Shown: in pieces, positions 38,003 to 51,409 of the stretch
How the letters are laid out: each line of letters opens with the position of its first letter
Numbering within the stretch: position 1 is the first letter of the stretch
Assembly: GCA_037349315.1 (NCBI GenBank)
Contig: JBAIAC010000040.1
Location: forward strand, 19,052,001-19,116,000
DNA: 64,000 bases
From: Chelydra serpentina
Lineage: Eukaryota > Chordata > Testudines > Chelydridae
Direction: 5' to 3'
Program-made: the position numbers and the translations under genes
Notes under the pieces: model-generated
Databases searched by the model: none
The model's input: only the letters and a program-made list of their open reading frames with translations
What the model was told of the DNA's origin: nothing

Positions 38003-38070
38003 TGAAATTCTGGCCTCATTGAGGTTAATGGGAATTTTGCCATTGACTTCAGTGGGGTCAGGATTTCACC
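38003..38070. repeat. Near-perfect hairpin repeat (GTGAAAT..ATTTCAC)
   Basis: The arm GTGAAATTCTGGCCTCATTG and following bases pairs with the arm ending GGGGTCAGGATTTCAC, giving about 30-nt arms and a 6-base loop (ATTTTG). Palindromic words containing CCATTGACTTCA recur as a dispersed repeat in reptile and bird genomes. Fragments with similar wording are near 27870 and 34795. Confidence 0.55.
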
Positions 38071-38319
38071 CATAGCGCCTGTGTTCCGAAGCCTGGTGCA
38101 GGTGGAGATTGTGGCACAAAAGAAATGGGTGTGAATCAATGGATGGACAGGCCATTTTTGGTCAGATCACCAAGCACGTCACAATATTACTGATCAATTC
38201 CACAAAAGAGAAAACAGGAATTGTAGCATACAGCACAAATCAAACTACATTTTTTAATTTAGACTTCTTCCGGTGTGCATTTCACCTCATACCTGAGTAC
38301 TTCACCAGCATGGCAGGGA

Positions 38320-38435
38320 GGGAAATATTATTGTCTCTGTTTTACCGATGAGGAACTAGGGCACAGAGAGTCTAAGTGATTTACCCAGCTCTCCCGAATC
38401 CCAGTCTACTGCTTTAACCACAAGATCTACTCTTG
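38320..38435 (-). repeat. MIR-like SINE fragment, antisense
   Basis: TTTTACCGATGAGGAACTAGGGCACAGAG and CTAAGTGATTTACCCAG (positions 38340-38385) match the reverse complement of the MIR core. It is diverged and its ends are approximate. Confidence 0.5.
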
Positions 38436-38999
38436 AAGTTCAGTGGCTGTTTGCCAGCCTTTGCAATGTAGGGCATGCTTATTCCAAACCCTTTCATTTT
38501 GGATACTTGGTCAGATTTGCAGCAGAATGAAGTCGGCAACGGAAACCGTATCTGGCAGCTGCCACTGAAATTTGTCTCTGTTTGACAGGACAAGGTAGGC
38601 TACATGGACATCTCTCAGTGTCATAGAACATGTATGCTTTGCTGGGTGCTAATGAGAGGGAGTTTGTCAAGCTCAGTCTACTGCTGTACCTTCTGTCAAT
38701 GCAAAATATCTGTCAAGTGTGTACAGACAGAACGGGCCCCATAGGAGAATATAGGAGGGAAAACTCAAAATCAAAAGTGCCACTCTGTTCTCAGTGTGGA
38801 TTGTTAGGTCTGGAGACTGGACTGGAGTGTGGTGCAGACACCGAATAGAATACATGGGATGAACCAGCTGTCTAAAAAGACAAATGTTATCTGTAGCTGG
38901 AAGGTAAATCCATGCCACGGACAGGCTTAACATTGCAGCAAGCAATGCGGCTCCAGAAGTTGTATCCATAATAGCGTCCCAGGGAACAAGACAGACTTC

Positions 39000-39137
39000 A
39001 AGTATCAGAGGGGTGGCCGTGTTAGTCTGGATCTGCAGAAGCGACAAAGGGTCCTGTGGCACCTTATAGACTAACAGAGGTATTGAAGCATAAGCTTTCG
39101 TGGGTCAATACCCACTTCTTCGGATGCAAGCAGTGGA
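39000..39137 (+). repeat. Short retroposed repeat, full copy with 11-bp target duplication
   Basis: It runs from AAGTATCAGAGGGGTGGCC to GCAAGCAGTGGA. Flanks AGACAGACTTC (38989-38999) and AGACGGACTTC (39138-39148) are an 11-bp duplication with one mismatch. The GTGGGT/ACCCAC stem is intact while its loop differs from the 9468 copy (CAAT instead of GAAT). Confidence 0.75.
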
Positions 39138-39469
39138 AGACGGACTTCGAGCAAGAACCTCGGAAATGTCTACCACGGCTTTTTTTAACCACATTTTGGA
39201 ACAAACAAGCTATTATTTTTCTTCTTTGACAAAACTTTAAAAGTTCTACTCAGCAACAGAGAAGAATGAATAGTAAATACATGGTTTTGTTACTGGATCT
39301 GGCAGAGGTCCATTTAATTGGTTCCTACTGGAATTTTTCCTCTAGCCCTCCACAAATAGTGGTAGCTGTCTATTGTCTCGTATGGGGCTTAGTGAACAAT
39401 GGAAGAGCTAGAAGAGGAGAGAAGCTGTGATCGCACTTGTTGCAACCTTGGAGGAAGAAGCATGATGTC

Positions 39470-39806
39470 TTACAGAGATGTTGCCTCCGCTTCTGTGACT
39501 GATCTCAAGAGCCCCTGCACCTTCTGTTTGGCTGCAAGCTGCCTATTCTTATGGAGTGTGAATTGCCTCTGACGGGCACAATCATGCCGCCGAAGCTCAG
39601 CAGAGCTCGAGGTTCTCAGAGCAGGTGCACCTGGCCCAGACGCTGAGATTTTGGTGACATCAACACGTTCTGCAGTCCCCTAAAGGGCTGGCTCAGGTCT
39701 AACATTCTGCCCCTATTGGAAAGTGTGCAGCAGCCATTCACAATTTGCTTCAGGAACAGCTTGTTGTTTGTGGAGGCGTCAGGGATGGCGATATAGCCAC
39801 AGCTGT
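39470..39806 (-). pseudogene. Decayed coding remnant of unknown origin
   Basis: On the minus strand one frame reads like a protein C-terminus: a Ser/Gly/Pro stretch, then AELRRHDCARQRQFTLHKN and RQLAAKQKVQGLLRSV, then a stop at 39472-39470. Upstream in the same frame, protein-like sequence (ANCEWLLHTF) is broken by three stops before about 39806. It has no splice context, promoter or intact start. It could be the tail of an old transposon protein or a retrogene. I do not recognise the family. Confidence 0.35.
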
Positions 39807-42800
39807 GAAGCAAGAAGGAGCAGGGAGAGAGGCTTGGGTCTCTGGTTGCTATTCAGACTAGTGCTGTGATGCCAGGGGCTTGCGTTTGCCCTTTAGCAAT
39901 CATGTGCCTTGTCAAAAGCTTTAGCTATAGCTGGAGACACGTGCAAACTCACCCATCTAGGCAGAGAAAAATGACACACTGAATTATGTGCCATCGTACA
40001 TGCAGTTATTGTCTGCATGACTCCATCTATGGCCCAGTTGGTGGTGGGAAGGTAAAAGGCTTAGGGTCAGAGTGCTGTCTACTGCTGCTCACAGAGACTC
40101 TAATGCCCGTTCCCACCATTTAATGGAGAGAAAAGAGGGAATGAACAATAACTTCCATCTCACGACTGCTTCAACCGACATGTCACAAGAGCTGTCTACG
40201 AGACCTTTTCCTGAGCGATGCATGAATATCTCAGCCAGAACCGTCGTCGTCCATTTGGTATGGACAGTGGAGGGCAAACCCTCGGGGGATGTGATTCTAA
40301 TCAGAATGCAAAAGCAACTGCAGGTCCAAGTGAGAACCTAAACATAACTGCTGCAGGTGGCTTATTGCATGTTGATTGTTGTTCAGTAATAAAACCGCAC
40401 CCATGATTACTGGCACCAGCATTGCCTTTTGAATCAGTCCCAATCACCACAGGTGGTGACATCTACTGATTTCACGTTTATTTTTCTTTCAAGCCAGTGT
40501 ATTTTTAAAACAGTAGGGGGAAAAAATCAATCAATTTGCAAACATCGCTGATGAATTCATCAAAGTGGCTTATCTGGCAAAGATATTCTATTACATTTTC
40601 AATACTTGCTGTCTAATTAAAATACACACAATTTCATATTTTGTTCAATATGCATGTTTGCATAACACACCAACTAATGAACTATTTTAGTCTACTAAAA
40701 TACTCAGAAGCAGCCTTCAGCAAGCACTCTTGGAAAGTTTTTTTCCAATCTTGTCTAGTTTGCAGGTACACGGAGGGGAACAGAGGAGATACCTGTAGAT
40801 GTTATTACACATGAATGTTAAAAATGGGGAGTTATCACAATGACAAAAGAGTACCAAAGATTATGAAGAATGTCTTGTCAATGCATTTTACGAATATGTC
40901 TTGGTTTGACAGATCGCACCATCATTTAAGGTAGCTGCCATTTTATAGAATGAAGAGTAGAGAAAAGAGGCGGAAACGGGAAAGTTACATCATGAGGCAT
41001 AATTGAGAGGTTAATACTGTTGTGTCATTAATTTTAATACATTATTTAAAACCTCTGTAGAAAAGTGACCGCCTAATCAGGTCAGCTACTATACAGTCAT
41101 TGGCCCAGAGACTGTGAAAATGTTTCAGGCTACATTCTTTTCAACATGTGGAGAAGGAAGCTCAGTGGGAGAGCGTGGTATTTAAGGTCAAACCATCAAA
41201 TCAAAGAAGGTAGTTGGTTCCAAACCAGGATCAGTGGAATGGTAGATGAAAGCCGCTACTTCAAAAACACACTTCAAGCAGGATACTACTCCTTGATGTA
41301 TTCTCTAGAGATGATTTAAAGAGATAATGCAGTCTGTCTGTGGATGTGTGCGCCACCCGCTCACACGTTCACCACTGAGGGAAGATTTTCTATTAAAAGT
41401 GTATAAATGTCTGACATGTTAATCTTTGAAGAAAATGTAAACAAGCTGTAAGCAAGTCGGACAATGGCATATATAAGCAGGCAGACAGCGAGATACTTAA
41501 CGGGGCTCGGCATGCCTCACAGCTGTGAGGGACTCGAAACTGAGGAAATTAGCCCTGGAAAAAGGTGGGAACATAAAACACGCACAAAACGACGTTAGCG
41601 CAGAGACCAAGTGTGCAGCCTTTGCTTGCAAGGATAGAATTTATTCCTGAGAACAGGCCAGTTGAAACCAGAGAGAACCCTGACAAGGAAATGCTACTCT
41701 GCCTGAGGAAGGGTTCAGAATTGGGCACCTAAGTGTTAAGGATTTGACTGAAACCCTCCGAATAGCCCTGGAAATGAAGACACAAGGCGAGCATCTTGTT
41801 TGAAATTCCTCCCTGGTATTATGGGGATCTTCAGACAGACAGTGACTTTACATCCCAGATGTGAAGCACTTACATGGGCTGGATTTTCAGAAGTCCTCAA
41901 ATCAAGGTCTGTGTCATCGCTTTGCCAGGAGCCCTGTATGGGAGAAGGTCCATAGCTCCATTGGCCCAGGGGCTGCGCAGGGAAGGGAATCGAATCTCTC
42001 CCTGCTCCCAGTATTTACTTGCAGTAGCAAATAAACTACCCCTCTCTCCAGATCAGCTGCACCAGCCAAGCCTCTGCCCACTCACCACCCACCTGCTTTC
42101 TCCAGCATACCCAGAACCAAGGCCAGGGAGGCTGTACAGGAACATAAGAGATTTGTGTGTGTGGTGGAGCAAGGGGGGAGGTTACCCCCTTGCATGTCTC
42201 ATGACCACACAATCCATGGCACAATCTAGCTCCAAGTCGTTTTTGCTTGTATTGTGCACATATCTTTTTCATTTCTGTGTACCAAATTACCTGACTTTCA
42301 GACTGCAGTCATTGCAAAGTGCGGTTTAGCGCCTACCTGCTGTATAGTTGCCCTGTAGTTGTGTGCAGTCACTGAGTGTGTGATTTTTCAAGATTAATAC
42401 TAGTGTCTTCCCTATAATGTTAAACACTCCATTTTTATTGTGCAGAAGTCTGGGCCCTGTGAATTCAGGTTTACATGGGACAATAAATACAAAGCAGAAT
42501 TAATTTTCTGAAGAGGAAGTCCCCACACAGCTAATATTTTAAATGCCTTTTGCTGCAGTTTGCAAATGACTTTCTGAGCCTTGTCTATTGCTGGAATTTA
42601 AAACCAATAAAAGCAATGGTTAGCCGTAGGCATAGGTAATTGACGTGAGTCCATCAGAGAGCAGAGCATCCTTAGTGTGCAGAATTCTACTCTAGCATTG
42701 TATTTAAAACTGCTTTTATCTTAATTCCTATGGATGTGGTCTTTGGTCCAAATTACTTAGGCGTAACTGTAAGTGAATGGCAATAAATCAGAAATTGTGG

Positions 42801-43997
42801 ATTAAGCTTCATTATTGAGATGAACTGTGCTGGATTGATAATAAACGGGCAGCATTGTAGACTGTGGGCAGCACAGTGTTTCTCTCTTATTTCTCTCTCT
42901 ATAAAGCAACAGATTTGTCCAGCCACGGCCTAATTTCAAAACAATCCTTTGCATTCGGGCTGGAAGAGATGTCACAATCGAGAGTCGTTCTAAAGTCCAT
43001 GGAAAGGCACGTTCCAAATCCTAACCTTATAACTGCAAATGGCCTCAGATAAGCTAAAATGGAAGTACTAGGCAGGAAGCTGTATCAAATTAAAACAAAC
43101 GGAAGATTATGTATCTAGTGAGTTAATGAGAAAGAGCCTATGTGTCTTGTATCAGTTGATCTCTGTTTTATTAAGATTTCGCTTACACAACCCCCCAGTA
43201 ATGAGAAACAAATCTACCTAGCATTCACTTCTTGCTAATATATGCGGGATAGTTTTCCTTTCCTGAACTAGCAGCTGCCAAAAGGGAGTGATATAAGACT
43301 AATTATATTCAGCCCAGTGTACAGAGATCAAGAATTTGATTAACTTTTTCTGTAATTCTCTGATATTAAGTATTTGGACGAAAATGGCTGTCAACTCTGA
43401 ATCCCAGTAAATAAGAGACATCTCACAGTTGGAATAAAATGTCAACTCTTTATTAGAAAGTGAATTCAAAACTATGTGAATTTACTGCATCCTTGGGTAA
43501 CAAGGTTGAAATTGCTGAACTACAGAGCTTCTAATCCCAATATGCCGGATATAAGGGACTATTCAGGGGGCCTTCACTTGGAGGGGTCAGTATCCAAACA
43601 ATTCTGAACAGTCCCAGAGTGACTGGACACACACATAAAAATCATAACTGTGTTGGGTATTCGTCACGTCTCTACTAGACTTAGGTTATACTATAGCACT
43701 CATCTCTTACACTCTGGGTTCCTTGCGGATACTCTTCTGTGGGACGAAGGGTCTGTCCTTTCCCTAGGCCCATTGACATGATAACAAGCCCACTGCACCC
43801 TAGAAACTTCATGGTTCTCACAATGATGCATACTTGGAACTTCATGGTGATGGTGGGGACAGAACTGTGACTGTCCTGCTGCAAAAGGAGCAGCTCCATT
43901 AGCTGTTACTAGTGTGTGGCCTGTGATATGTGGTTCTAGTTTCATGCAGTAGAGGGCAGGAGTGTTCAGTCATGCTCATTCCAATATTAGTATAGAC

Positions 43998-44637
43998 CAG
44001 GCGCTGGCCGTTTTAAGCCGGCCCGCGAGTCGCACCATGCGGCTCGGCCCTGTTCCAGCCAGGGCGTAGGGTCAGGGCCGTACCACGTGGCTCCCAGAAG
44101 CTGTGACAAGGCCCCGCTCTGTCTCCTTCATGCTCCAATGGGAGCTGTAGGGGCAGTGCCTGCTGATGGGGCAGAGCCACCTGGCCGCGCCTCCGCTTAG
44201 GAGCTGGAGAAGAGACATGCCACTGCTTCCGGGAGCTGCTTAACGTAAGCGCCACTCAGAGCCTGCACCCCCTGAGCCTCTCCCCACGCCCCAACCCCTT
44301 GTCCAAGCCCTGATCCCCCCCCCTCGATCCCAGCCTGGAGCATCCTCCTGCACCCCAGACCTCTCATCCCCAGCCCCACCCTAGTGTCTGCACCCCCAGC
44401 CAGAACCTGCACCCCTTCCCGCATCCCTGGCCCAGCCCCGATCCCCCTTCCACCCACCGAACCCCTTGGTCCCAGTCCAGAGCACCCTCCTACACCCCAA
44501 ACTCCTCATCCCCAGCCACTCCCCAGAGCCCGCACCCGCTTCTGCACCCCAACCCCAATTTTGTGGGCATTCATGGCCTGCCATACAATTTGTATTCCAC
44601 AATGTGGCCCTCGGGCCAAAAAGTTTGCCCACCCCTG
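43998..44637. mobile_element. hAT-type MITE, 640 bp, GC-rich
   Basis: The left end is CAGGCGCTGGCCG and the right end is TTTGCCCACCCCTG. Flanks GTATAGAC (43990-43997) and GTCTAGAC (44638-44645) are an 8-bp duplication with one mismatch. The right end contains GGGCCAAAAAGTTTGCCCAC, a recurring phrase of a common turtle repeat. The interior is very C-rich and gives spurious Pro-rich open frames. Confidence 0.7.
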
Positions 44638-46368
44638 GTCTAGACTCTTCCGAGAGGAGTGATGACAAAGTGACAAATGCTGATAACCTGGAAGTAAATA
44701 TTTACATTGCTCAAAGCTTTAATTGTCTCTCTGCAAGTGCCAAAGCCCTGGCGGTTATGGGACCTGCAAAGACTTTCTGCAGGGTCTTGTTACAACAGGT
44801 GAGTGAAGATACCTTCAGTCGCGAAGGGGAGGAGTAAGAGAGACAGCTTCACTCAATCTCTTTTCATGCCATAGGACATCTCTTCTTGAAGAATTAGAGC
44901 TACTTGTTCTGGTCCCTCTGTTGCTCGTCTTCCTGCAGGGTCTTGTTTGGAAGCTGTCAAGTTTCCTCTCTTGAAGCAGAGTTCCCCTTTCCCCAGATGA
45001 TCTCAATGAGCTGTTACTAGTTTATGAGACAGCAGGAGTTGAAGACAGACATATATCTGTGACACTTAGCACATGTTATCTCATCTTGGGACTCTTGTGG
45101 CACTATTCACTGCAGCTACACTGCCCTTGTGAATGCAAAGCATCCAAGGATTTCAATTCCACGTCGATGGCTGATGGACATCACTAGCTATTCTTTCCCC
45201 CTGGTGTCTCCTTAGCATTGTTAGACTCTGCCATCCAAGGGAGTTCTTGGAAACAAAGCTTAGTCTCTCTCAGATGTGGTAGCACATATGGCAGCAACAC
45301 TGACCACAGAGAGCCATCAGTACAGCTCTCAAGTGTGGCTCTTGAGGAGACAGCATCACACTTCTTGTCCATGAAAACAGATCAGGATAAATCCAATTGT
45401 TCTTAAGATCTTGTGGGGGCTCACTGTTTGTATCTGGTGATAGTCAGAGCCTAATCCCAGATAATAAATTACTTTGAACTTTATAATTTATTTATATGTT
45501 TACTATCATAGGGAAAGAACCACTTGAAAAAAGGGAGCTCACCTATGTTTGGATTTCAGTATCTGAATATTTTTATTATAGTAGAACTGGAGGTCTTGAA
45601 GCAGTCAGGAATTGGCCATGTTACTTATTTTATTTTAAAACATTATATTATCAAAAGCAAATAATTTCTATTAAAAACTTCAGAACTGCCTTGCATTGAT
45701 AGCATGACAGGAAAATTTCTCAGAGAAATCTGGACAAGTTCTTCTCTCTCACTGCCTTGGAGCCGTACTGGTTTTCATACATGCAGAACCAAGAGCATAA
45801 TTTGGTCGATATTCTTTTTTCTCTGGCCATGCATTGTATTGCAATGCAAGTGTGGATATTCTGGTATAAATTATTTCAACTAGCATAATCATAATCATGT
45901 TAATTGCTGTGTAATCTTCACTAATTAGTGTTGTATATCATTTGCTTTGGTGTGGATTGCACACTACAGAATTCTATTTGGCTTGCAAATGCTTTTAGAT
46001 TTCTTGTATCAGGTCTTAGTTTGCCTCTAATTTAGGGAAATCATTTTCTGTGGTGTTTACAATATTTTGCTTTGCAATTATAATATGCTTACAAATTGTG
46101 CTTCTTCTAGCACTGCCCATAGCCCTAATTGAAACAACCAGAGAAACACACACACTGAGCTTAGCTGACATTCAGGATGTAGCTGAAACCAGAAAAAGAT
46201 GAGGAAATACATGACCAACATTCCAAGCATTTATTTCAAGCTCTGTGAGGTATTGGTGGCACTTCAGTCTTAAGCTTTGAATTTACACACTAACAGGGTA
46301 ACATTTCAGAATGGGAACTGACTAACTGTCTAGTGCGTGTGCCCTGTAATGCAAAGTTTCCTCTCACT

Positions 46369-46781
46369 CAGTGGTTCTCAGTCAGGGGTATGTGTACCCC
46401 CGGGAGGACGCAGAGGTCTTCCTGGGGTTACACCAACTCAGCCAGATATTTGCCTATTTTTACAACACGCTACAAAAAAAGGACTAGTGAAGTCAGTACA
46501 AACTAAAATTTCATACAGACAGTGACTGGTTTATACTGCTCTATATACTATACACTGAAATGTAAATACAATATTTATATTCCAATTGGGTTATTTTATA
46601 ATTATATGGTACAAATGAGAACATAAGCCAGTTTTCAGTGACAGTGCGCTGTGACACTTTTGGATTTTTATGTCTGCTTTTGTAACCAAGCAGTTTTTAA
46701 TTGAGGTGAAACTTCAGGGTACACAAGATAAATCAGACTCCTGAAAGGGGTACAGTAGTCTGGAAAGGTTGAGAGCTACTG
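46369..46781. mobile_element. hAT-type MITE (CAGTGG..TCTCAACC family), copy 2
   Basis: It begins CAGTGGTTCTCAGTC and ends GGTTGAGAGCTACTG. The interior is the reverse complement of the 37339 copy (CTGCTCTATATACTATACAC). Flanks CTCTCACT and ATCTAACT agree at six of eight positions, consistent with an old 8-bp duplication. Confidence 0.75.
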
Positions 46782-48369
46782 ATCTAACTCCTTGCTTAGA
46801 TTTGGTTGGGTAAGCATTTTTGGGGGGGGTGATTTTTCTTTTTTTCGTGGCCAAAAATGTATGATAAAAATGGAAAGTTTAAAAACAGCAGGAATGACTC
46901 TTCTTAGTTAAATAGGAGCTATGGTTCATGACTGTACACTTGAACCATTGAAATAGGGATTCAGGCTTTTATTAAATGTTTCTTTTATTCAGTTAAAAAC
47001 ATGTTTGGCTTAAAAGTGTGTCTTCTGTATTTTATTAGTTAGTGTGCTTATCTGTTAGGCTTCCATGGCTCTTAAGAGAAGGTGGCTCGTTTATGTTATA
47101 TAACTGTATAAAAACAATTATGGGATTAAACTATTTCATTGCTTCTGTGAATCTCATACTGTTTTTAGGCTGAAATGTGGTACAGCACTGATCCCAGGTT
47201 AATGGGCTAAATTAGACTTGGTAATGTCCTATTGCTTCCTCTTCTGGACCTTAATGATACATGCCCAATGGCTGTTCATAGTCTGTGGCCACAATGAGAA
47301 TTAATGCCTTTGCTATATTTATTTCTCAATTTCCAAAGGCCACAGCTGTTCATTGGCATGCATTCCTGGGGACAGTACTGAGAGACAGCACAGTCTGACC
47401 AGTGTATTGACTCTCTAAAAAGCTTGGCGGTGGGGACGAGACTTGTCAGAGCGATTGTAGCAATTCACGTGTCTCTTCCATTTTCAGTCGTAGCTTTGCA
47501 GCTCCCACAAACAGCCGGGCAAGCTCTGGCTGCACTACCCTGTAATAAGATAGCCTGTGATGACGAGCATCTTGGGTGAAATCTCAGCTCATCTCTTGAT
47601 GAGTGTGAATTTCACATGGGTCACCCCCTATTTCAGACAGACGTGGGAGTTACTGCAGAGAGGGGTGCTTTTTCAACAGACGTTTTACACACAGTTTCCA
47701 TGCTTGGCTTGCATGCTTCTAAAGCAGCCGCTGTGACATGAAAGCTCATCATCATGGTACATCCATTCCAATCCCTCGTGGGTCTGGTGCACTCTTAGAC
47801 CATCTGTCCAGCCACTTGTGTCACTCCCTTTACAAAGGAAGCAAGCGTTTCATTGCAGGCCCTTGGCATCGCTGCATTCACAATCATGTTTATTCTGTAG
47901 CAGAGCAAAGCCAAGAAACAGGAGCAGAAGATCTTTGCACAACTCTTTATTAAACGAGCTCCCAGAATACACAGCATATGGACCTTTGAGTGAAGTATAT
48001 TTAGAACTGTGCTGAACTGTCTATCTTCATGAGATACTCGTCTCATTAACACGAGGGTCTCAGTGCTCATCCTCTCTCTTCTCTGGCACATTTCCAAACA
48101 CTCATCTGAACTGGCATACATGATCCTTGCTTTGTCTCTTGTCAGGTGAATCAGGCACACACACAGACATCCAGGGATGTGCTTCCCATTGGCCTCGCTC
48201 TGCTCCCGTTGCCGTCAGCGCAGCTAGGTTTGATTTCAGTCCAGCTCGGTCTGTGCTGACTACTTCTGAAAATGCCGCTCCTCACTGCAAAGTTTTCAGT
48301 CTGAAAGTGGGGTTTTGGGAAGGCAGCACTGAGGTGTGGAGGGGAGATTTCCCTTTCCAGGGATTTTGA

Positions 48370-48690
48370 AGATAAGCCTAGGAAGGCAAGGTGGGGAGGT
48401 GAACAGCAGGATGAGAGAGGAGCGGTTTAAGCTATAGCACAATGTTGGCACAAGAACAATGGAGGATAAACTGGCCGTGAATAAGCTTTTGCTGGAAATT
48501 AGAAGGAGGTTTCTAACCTCCCAAGGGGTCGGGTTCTGGATCAGCCTCCCCATAGCAAGAGTGAGGAAAAACAACTAAACTGGTTTTAAGATGATTCTTG
48601 GTAAATTTATGGATGAAATTGACAGGGCTTCCTGTGAAAGCGGGGGCTGGACACGACGACCCAGAAAGTCCCATCAAGAACCATGTCCCT
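48370..48690 (+). repeat. Old CR1-like LINE fragment, sense
   Basis: CTGGAAATTAGAAGGAGGTTTCTAACC and GGTTCTGGATCAGCCTCCCC (within 48491-48550), followed by AACTGGTTTTAAGATG, follow the CR1 ORF2 end and 3' UTR wording. It is strongly diverged with no open remnant. Confidence 0.55.
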
Positions 48691-49990
48691 AAACTTTTCC
48701 CCTGGCTTCCAATCAGTTTTCAGAGCATCTATCTATCTCTGCATTTCAGAGTAGGGTCGCCGGCTCTACAGCGTCAGGCTAAGCCCACAGCCCTTAGGAG
48801 TCCCTGAAGGAAGGTATCACTGTTGAATGTAGAGGTTCCAACATCCCAGACAGAATTTCAAACTGGCTGTTCTTTAGCCCAGGCAGGAAAATAAAAAGGA
48901 TGTGACATCACTATTAGTGGGAATGTTCCCAGAGACAGTATATCAACCCAGCAATCTGAAACTTGTTACAAGGGAGAAATTAGTCTCTGGTATGCAAAGT
49001 GCTTTCTCAGAATATAATTAATTGTAAATGAAATTTAGTTTCAGTCTGTGTGTGGCTAGAGAGCCAGGGTTGAAGCCTCTTTTAATAGTCACTACATCAA
49101 ATCAAGATAGCAGATAATACAGAGAACCGCTTCCGAGCAGGAGAAACGTACGTCAGAGTAGCACAGAACTTCTCACTACTGGACGGCAACAAGAACCTAG
49201 GGATATTTCATTCAAGAGGAAAGGACCTCTTTAGCATGCAGTGCTTTGTAACTGCTTGCTAAAGGCATATCAGCGTCCCCTCTGCTTTTCTCTGGATAAA
49301 ATGCAGCGCAACATACTAATCTCAGATACAAACATTACTAGATTGCTCGACATAATATTAAGCACTGTCAGTGTGAAAGAGGCAGTTAGATTTCCTTTAC
49401 AATAACTATGATAAAGGACCAACGTATAGTAGGAGGTGGTAATCTGTCTTGATTGAATTCCAGCTCCGAACAGTTTGTTTACAGATACATTCAGAGGTGC
49501 AGCAGATGGTTTAGAACTGCAGGGACATTCAGCACATGGACAGATCAAAAGTTTTAACTTATGTCATTATAATTTGATAAAATTCTGGCAATTGAAACCA
49601 ACATCATAGAGAAGACTTGTCCTAACGCGGGACTGGGTAGGAAAATACAGGCTGATTCTGCCACTGTGCTCAAAATAAAAATGTCTGCAGCATGCAGAGC
49701 AGCAAGCCTGAGGCTGACCAGGTTTACTGGATTCTCTTCTCCCACACTCCCATCAGGCCCCCCGAAGGCGCACACTTTCTAATTGAAAATCTGTTGAGAT
49801 TAAATCAGGGGATGAACCGACTGGCTGCCGTGTTTAGGTTGCTAATTCTTTAAGGTTACTGGCTCTTTTTTCAAACTTAGTGCAAAACTATTAAGACAGC
49901 TGAATTCCTGCAGTGCCCACTCTCATTACACTCCATGGAGTCAGTCTCTTCTAAACTAACCCTTTGTCCTTGTCGAGCATGACACACAGA

Positions 49991-50113
49991 TAGGGTGAGC
50001 AGATGTCCCGATTTTATAGGGACAGCCCCGATATTTGGGGCTTTGTCTTATATAGGCGCCTATTACCCCCCACCCCTGTCCCGATTTTTCACACTTGCTG
50101 TCTGGTCACTCTA
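49991..50113 (-). mobile_element. hAT-type MITE (GGGTGACCAGA family), copy 3
   Basis: Ends TAGGGTGAGCAGA and TCTGGTCACTCTA; flanks CACACAGA (49983-49990) and CACATAGA (50114-50121), an 8-bp duplication with one mismatch. The orientation is opposite to copies 1 and 2. It abuts the 3' end of the CR1 copy that follows, as if it inserted into the LINE tail or just beside it. Confidence 0.82.
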
Positions 50114-50121
50114 CACATAGA

Positions 50122-50905
50122 GCCGTAGAAATGTCGGGCTGGAAGGGACCTTGAGAAGTCATCAGGTCCAGCACTGAGGGGGACCAAGTATACCTAGGCC
50201 AGCCCTGACAGGTGTTTGTCCAGTCTGTTCTTAAAAACCTCCAGTGACGGGGATTCCACAACCTCCCTTGGAAGCCTGGTCCAGAGCTTAACTACCCTGA
50301 GAGCTAGAAAGTTTTTCCTACTATTTAACCTAAATCTCTCGTGCTGCTGATTAAGCTCATTACTCCTTGTCCTGTGTTCAGTGGACATGGAGAACAATTG
50401 ATCACTGTCTTCTTTATAACAGCCCTTAACATATTTGAAGACTGTACTCAGGTTCCTCCTCTGTCTCATGTTCTCAAGACTGAACATGCCCTGTTTTTTA
50501 AACCCTTCCTCATAGGTCATTTCACCATTTTTATTGCTCTCCTCTGGACCCTCAACATCTTTCTTAAAGTGTGGCACCCAGAACTGGACACACAACTTCA
50601 GCTGAGGCCTCACCAGTGCTGAGTGGGATAATTACCTCCTGTGTCTTACATACGACACTCCGGTTAATAGACCCCAGAATGATATGAGCCTTTTTCGTAT
50701 CTACATCACATTGCTGACACACATTCAGTTTGTGATCCACCATAATCCCCAGGTCCTTTTTAGCAATACTGTCACCTAGCTAGTTATTCCCCTTTTTGTA
50801 GGTGTACTCGGGTCCCTCCAAAGTGCTTGCAACCCTTCCCAGCTGGGTGCCCTCTGCAAATGTTATAGGTACGCTCTCCACTCCATTATCCAAATCATTA
50901 AAAAT
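50122..50905 (-). pseudogene. CR1 LINE 3' fragment with decayed ORF2 tail
   Basis: The minus strand carries an open stretch of about 139 codons (50613-50194) with CR1 C-terminal words: KVVKLW-like spacing in RVVKLWTRLPREVV and a final FKNRLDKHL. The stretch further upstream also follows CR1 ORF2 but with stops. It is 5'-truncated and older than the copy at 4598. Confidence 0.75.
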
Positions 50906-51409
50906 GCACTAGGGGGCAGGGAGATTTTGCCCCCTGCAGGGCATAGCTGATGCCATAGTCTGCATTTCCCCATGTCTGCAGCACCATCTCTGTTTCTCAT
51001 AGATAGGGGCATACTTGTGAGCTGGTCCATTACCAGGCACTCTTGCCCGACATGCCAGGGATTTAAGGGCAGTAATGTTAATGAGGCATTCTTTAATCCA
51101 TGTGAGTACCCTGTCTAGCCTTCCACCTATCACAGCAGGACAATCTGTACAATTGGTGAGAGGTGGCTCATGGGGCTGAACTCCTGGCATCCATGGTGGA
51201 GAGACAGATTGGGCTGGAGGTGGCTGCTGGATGTGACCAGAATCCTTGCTTCCCGCTAGGGGAGCGATAACGACTGTTCTCTGGGAGGACCCCAGCGTGC
51301 CGGGCGCTGGGGGGAAAGGTGACACACTCCTGCAGTGTTTCCTTACTGCATGAGGCCTTCTTGCTGTTGCGCTAAACCACATTCATTATTTGCATTTTAG
51401 TGTAAAAAC

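Noticed and set aside
44384..44837. Pro-rich and Gly-rich open frames on both strands
   Set aside because: They come from the C-rich interior of the hAT MITE at 43998-44637.
50909..51382. 157-codon minus-strand open frame
   Set aside because: It has no start context, domain or splice support and lies between CR1 fragments; composition looks random.
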